Shown here piece by piece: positions 31,237-35,455 of a stretch of DNA of 35,455 nt (position 1 is the first letter of the stretch; each line of letters starts with the position of its first letter). Made by a program: the position numbers and the translations under genes. The notes under the pieces were generated by a model. The model saw only the letters and a program-made list of their open reading frames with translations. It was not told where the DNA came from and ran no database searches. This stretch comes from Clostridia bacterium. GTDB taxonomy: Bacteria; Bacillota; Clostridia; TANB77; CAG-508. The stretch covers positions 1 through 35,455 of the forward strand of contig JAAWMH010000016.1 in NCBI GenBank assembly GCA_022798335.1, read 5' to 3'.

Positions 31237-33663
31237 ATGAATATTTATAGAACATTGGCTTGGTATAATTTAGCAAGAAATAAAAAAAGAACTATTGCTA
31301 CTATAACTGGAATTATAATAGCAATAGCACTAATATGCTTTGTAACTACCTTTATAAATTGTTTTCAAAGTTCAATGATAAAAATTGCCAAAAAAACAGT
31401 AGGAAATTATCATGTTAGTATTGCAGATGTTACTAAAGATGAGATTTTTCTTTTGAAAGAAAGAAGTACTGTAGACAAAATAGAAAAAATAGGAATATCT
31501 CAAACAATAGGAGCAGCAGATTATAAAACACAAAACTATTCTAAACAAGGAATTAGAATAGAAGGATATGATGATATTTCCTTAAATAATAGAGATATAC
31601 AATTAGTAAAAGGAAAACTTCCCAAAAATGAAAATGAAATATTAATATCTAGTTATTTGGTTAATAATGCAAATGAACCTTTAGAAGTAGGAACAAAAAT
31701 AACGCTTGATTTACAAAAAGTAAAATTATCCATAGAAAAGTTAGATAATAAAGTCGAGGTAAAAAGTCTAGAACCGGACGGGGAAGAAAGAAAAGAATAT
31801 ACTATTACAGGTATTATAAAACAAACTAATGATGAATTATATAGCTCTAATGCTTATATTGCAATTACAAAATTAGATAAAGTAGAACATAATAGACCTT
31901 ATAAAATAACGATACTATTAAAAAATCTAAAACAGCTTGAAAATTACTATAATACATTAACAAATATAAATAACAATTTTAATATTAGTGAGAACACAGA
32001 GTTACTTCTTTGGCAAGGAGGAAGTAATAATAGTAATGAAAAGACACAGTTAGAATTAATAGGAAGTATTACTGTTTTAATTATTATGGGAATTTCTATT
32101 GCGTTAATAAGAAATAGTTTTCAGATTTCTGTGTCTGAAAGAATAAAAGAATTTGGAATATTACTGAGTATTGGAACAACTTCAAAACAAATAAAAAGAA
32201 TGTTATTAACAGAAGGTCTTTTTTATGTATTAAGTAGTATTCCGATAGGAATACTACTAGGAACTGGAGCAATGTTTTTTGGAACTAGAGGAATCAATAG
32301 CATAATGAGGTCAGACTTTAATGTAGAATTTAGTTTTTCTATTTTTCCAATTATAATTTCTATAATACTAATATTAGTAACTATTTTCATTTCATGCATT
32401 AAACCAATAAAAGATGCAAAGAAAGTACCGCCTATTGAAACAATACGCCAAACTAATGAAATCACAGATTGCAAAGAAAAAATAAAAATAAGTTCGTTAG
32501 TACAAAAGAAGCTTTGCATAGAAGGAATAATAGCATATAAAAATGTAAAACGTAATAAAAAAAAGTATAAAGCTACAACTATTTCTATTTGTATTATTAT
32601 TATGTTACTGTTTATAATAAATAATATAGTTCAGTATATAGCGAAACAAACTAATAATTTCTATCCAAGTAATTATAATATAGATATATCACCTATCTAT
32701 GGTGATACTTCTTATTCTAGTCAATTAGAAGTATATGAAAGAATAAAACAGTTAGAAAACATAGAAGAATATTCTATGTATGCCATTTTTAATGGAGAAA
32801 TAAAAGATAAGTTAAATAAAAATATTGCTATTTCAATTATTGCATGTGAGGGGAAAGTATTTAATCAGTATTTAAAAAGATTGGATTTAAGATATGAAGA
32901 TATTATTTCAGGAGGAATATTAGTTACTACACGTTCAAATAATATAATAAAAGAGGATGATAACTTAGCAATTTTAGTAAATGAGAAACAATATGAAATT
33001 CCAATTATTAAAAAAACAAATGATGATCCATGGAACGCTATACAAACGCTTGATATTTCTCAAATAACACAAAGTAATAATATAAAATTAATTTTACCAA
33101 TACAAGCAATAAAAAATATTGATTTTGAGAGTAATGGATTTACTTTTTCAGAAGCAGTAGGAATGCGAATTAATTCTAGCAATTCGAGGAAATTAGAAAA
33201 TGACATTTCAAAATTTGTTAGTGTTGGAAGTACAATAGTTACAAATTATGAGGGTCAACAGGAAAAAAATGAGAAAGTTATTTTTACTGTCAATGTTTTT
33301 TTATATGGAATGCTTATTATAATATCTTTAATAGGTATTGCTAATATTTATAATACTATTATAGCAAGTATGAATTTAAGAATTAGAGAATTTACAATTC
33401 TAAAGTCTATTGGAATGACGAGAAAACAACTTAATAAAATGTTATATTATGAAGTCTTTTTATATACTACTAAAGCTATATTATTTGGAGTAATATTAAG
33501 CACAATAATCAATTTTGTATTATATTTACTATTGAAAAATAATAACAATGATTTAACTTGTTCCATACCAATAGGACAAATTGTAATAAGTGGAATACTT
33601 ATATATAGTATTATTAGAATTATTACTAAAGTGGGGTGGAAGAAAATAAATCAGAAACCTTGA
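31237..33663 (+). CDS. FtsX-like ABC transporter permease
   Basis: 808 aa, N-terminal ARNKKRTIATITGIIIAIAL, two FtsX-like TM blocks. Confidence 0.92.
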   Translation: MNIYRTLAWYNLARNKKRTIATITGIIIAIALICFVTTFINCFQSSMIKIAKKTVGNYHVSIADVTKDEIFLLKERSTVDKIEKIGISQTIGAADYKTQNYSKQGIRIEGYDDISLNNRDIQLVKGKLPKNENEILISSYLVNNANEPLEVGTKITLDLQKVKLSIEKLDNKVEVKSLEPDGEERKEYTITGIIKQTNDELYSSNAYIAITKLDKVEHNRPYKITILLKNLKQLENYYNTLTNINNNFNISENTELLLWQGGSNNSNEKTQLELIGSITVLIIMGISIALIRNSFQISVSERIKEFGILLSIGTTSKQIKRMLLTEGLFYVLSSIPIGILLGTGAMFFGTRGINSIMRSDFNVEFSFSIFPIIISIILILVTIFISCIKPIKDAKKVPPIETIRQTNEITDCKEKIKISSLVQKKLCIEGIIAYKNVKRNKKKYKATTISICIIIMLLFIINNIVQYIAKQTNNFYPSNYNIDISPIYGDTSYSSQLEVYERIKQLENIEEYSMYAIFNGEIKDKLNKNIAISIIACEGKVFNQYLKRLDLRYEDIISGGILVTTRSNNIIKEDDNLAILVNEKQYEIPIIKKTNDDPWNAIQTLDISQITQSNNIKLILPIQAIKNIDFESNGFTFSEAVGMRINSSNSRKLENDISKFVSVGSTIVTNYEGQQEKNEKVIFTVNVFLYGMLIIISLIGIANIYNTIIASMNLRIREFTILKSIGMTRKQLNKMLYYEVFLYTTKAILFGVILSTIINFVLYLLLKNNNNDLTCSIPIGQIVISGILIYSIIRIITKVGWKKINQKP

Positions 33664-33742
33664 CACCTTTTCGTATATGTTATATTATATCTATTAGTTC
33701 CTTTTTTACATGAAAAGTGTATTCATTAATGGAGGTTTAATT

Positions 33743-34210
33743 ATGCAACATTGTAAAAACTTCAAGAAAGTTTTATCCATCTTATTGGCAATGGTTATGC
33801 TTATGACCATATCAGCACCTGCCTTTGCTACCGAAGCACCTGAAAGCAAGCAAGATATTAATTCGACAGTCTCCACGAGTAATGAAACAGCATCCGCATC
33901 GTATATCCTGAAAGAAATCAATTGGAGTACTAATGGATATTCCGGTTCTAAGAGCTATACTGTTACGCCTACTAAAGGATATAATTTATGGATGAGAGTA
34001 GTAAATAGTTATCAATTAAGTGGAGACATTAGAATTGAGATTTTCAATCAGAATGGTGTTTTGAGGAAAGGATTTACAATTTATGGAGGAACCGGTAGTA
34101 CGCAATATAAGGTGATTGATGGCTGTGATGGTGGCAGGTACACGATCAGAATTACTGGTAGTGTCATGGCACAATACTATGCTATGGTGTACCAATTAGA
34201 AGTCCTATAA
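33743..34210 (+). CDS. Secreted protein with Sec signal peptide, unknown function
   Basis: MQHCKNFKKVLSILLAMVMLMTISAPAFATEAPESK; RBS ggaggt. Confidence 0.75.
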   Translation: MQHCKNFKKVLSILLAMVMLMTISAPAFATEAPESKQDINSTVSTSNETASASYILKEINWSTNGYSGSKSYTVTPTKGYNLWMRVVNSYQLSGDIRIEIFNQNGVLRKGFTIYGGTGSTQYKVIDGCDGGRYTIRITGSVMAQYYAMVYQLEVL

Positions 34211-34314
34211 GTTCTATATAAAAAAGCAAAAAGAAGGTATAAACAAGAGCAAAAAAAGGAACTTTAATATTTAGATACACTTTTCGTGGAAGGGTAACGA
34301 TATTTGTTACCCTT

Positions 34315-35268
34315 TTATTTTTTTTTGAAATACTTTACAAAATTATCTACTAATCGTTTAAATCTTTCTATTGGAAAACTGAAAAGATTTTGAACAACTT
34401 CAAAGGTTTTTTCTATATAATTTTCTAACTGGTAGATTTTCTGCTGTAATTTTTGATTTTCTTGATTTAATACTATATTTTCTTTTTGTAGATTTTCTGA
34501 CCTTTGAATGGCTATGTAAGATTTAGCAAGTTGTTCTTTTAGTTTGTTAGTATAGATTACCAATTCTTTATTTTGTGCCATAATTAAAGTTGTATTTTTA
34601 GTTTCGATTGGTTGTATTTCTTCTTGTTCTACTTCATATTTTATATTATCATAATTTGTAATTTGCTTTAATTTTTCTGTACTTAAATGTTCAACTTCTC
34701 GTTTTTTTCCTCTTTCTAAATCAAAACCATTTTCTGTAATGTACTTATAGAAATTATCTTGCAGTTTTTTATAGCTGTCTTTGCCTTTCCAATATTCACT
34801 ACAAGCAATTTTATCTATTGTTTTTCCGTTTTTGTCTTTTGTATGGATTACTGGAACAAAAACTAAGTGAAGGTGGGGTGTACTTTCGTCCATATGTACT
34901 TTAGCGGATAAAATATATTTTTCGCTTAAGTTTTGATAATTTGCTACAAAATTATAGGCTGTTTGAAAATACCTTTTTGTTTCTTCTTCTCCAATGGTTT
35001 GAAAAAACTCTTTATCTGAAGTAATAATAAATTCACAAGCAACATTTGTATAGCTTGTTATTCTACATTTTAAGTTATTTTCTTTTTGCAATATTTTAAT
35101 TGCATTTGTGTATGTTGTAGGGCACTGTTTTAGTGAATAGTTTTTTAGCGACATATTTTTGTTAATGTCTTTATTAGAATAGTTTGTATTTTTTCGTTCG
35201 TTATGTTTATATAGTCCAGCTAAATTATCTTTTTTGTAGTTAGCATTTCTAATGATTGCATAACTCAT
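34315..35268 (-). CDS. mobV: MobV/Pre-family relaxase
   Basis: MSYAIIRNANYKKDNLAGLYKHNERKN, KVHMDESTPHLHLVFVPV, coiled-coil C-terminus. Confidence 0.92.
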   Translation of the reverse strand: MSYAIIRNANYKKDNLAGLYKHNERKNTNYSNKDINKNMSLKNYSLKQCPTTYTNAIKILQKENNLKCRITSYTNVACEFIITSDKEFFQTIGEEETKRYFQTAYNFVANYQNLSEKYILSAKVHMDESTPHLHLVFVPVIHTKDKNGKTIDKIACSEYWKGKDSYKKLQDNFYKYITENGFDLERGKKREVEHLSTEKLKQITNYDNIKYEVEQEEIQPIETKNTTLIMAQNKELVIYTNKLKEQLAKSYIAIQRSENLQKENIVLNQENQKLQQKIYQLENYIEKTFEVVQNLFSFPIERFKRLVDNFVKYFKKK

Positions 35269-35416
35269 TTTTTATTATTTCCTTTTTTATAAGATAGCCT
35301 TCGTAGGCTCAAGCAAAATGAATACCTCCTTTGATTTTTCTTATATAAAACTTTTATGAAGTGAGGTGAACCAAAAATATTGGACTAAAATTTAGTATGA
35401 ATGGAGGTCCACCAGT

Positions 35417-35455
35417 ATGTTTAGACACCCTTTTGAGTTAAAACTCGAAATTGTT
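35417..35455 (+). CDS. Start of IS3-like transposase OrfA (3' truncated by window)
   Basis: MFRHPFELKLEIV..., preceded by ~35362 TGAGGTGAACCAAAAATATTGGACTAAA resembling an IS3-family end. Confidence 0.45.
   Translation, partial: MFRHPFELKLEIV

Overview
AT-rich Firmicutes/Clostridia-like chromosomal segment. Positions ~1-24.7 kb hold housekeeping and envelope genes: CDP-glycerol/teichoic-acid transferases, YfhO-like, tyrS, rpiA, a tagO/wecA-type transferase, ruvB, queH, polA, SLT, M23, pgsA, ligA, rqcH, a sigH-like sigma factor and tRNA-Thr(GGT). From ~24.7 kb to the window end lies an integrated mobilizable element next to the tRNA. It carries a tyrosine integrase, an Xis-like protein, a second integrase paralogue lacking catalytic residues, DUF3846-like, XRE, a stand-alone Spo0A-C domain, an ABC transporter, a secreted protein, a MobV relaxase and the start of an IS. 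The main finding is that six conserved genes, several normally essential, are split in the ORF track by nine frameshifts of one kind. Each has a single extra C in front of a conserved glycine codon, so the zero frame meets an in-frame CGG and reading must move +1 (CGGN read as Gly). I found no in-frame CGG used as ordinary Arg in any recognisable conserved gene here. CGG across codon boundaries (NNC GGN, NCG GNN) is common and harmless. In-frame CGG without a shift occurs only in three orphan, compositionally atypical ORFs. This suggests an undescribed +1 recoding or quadruplet-decoding system at CGG. A second item worth checking is a ~250-nt region (29.50-29.75 kb) with a perfect three-way-junction fold, a candidate structured RNA.
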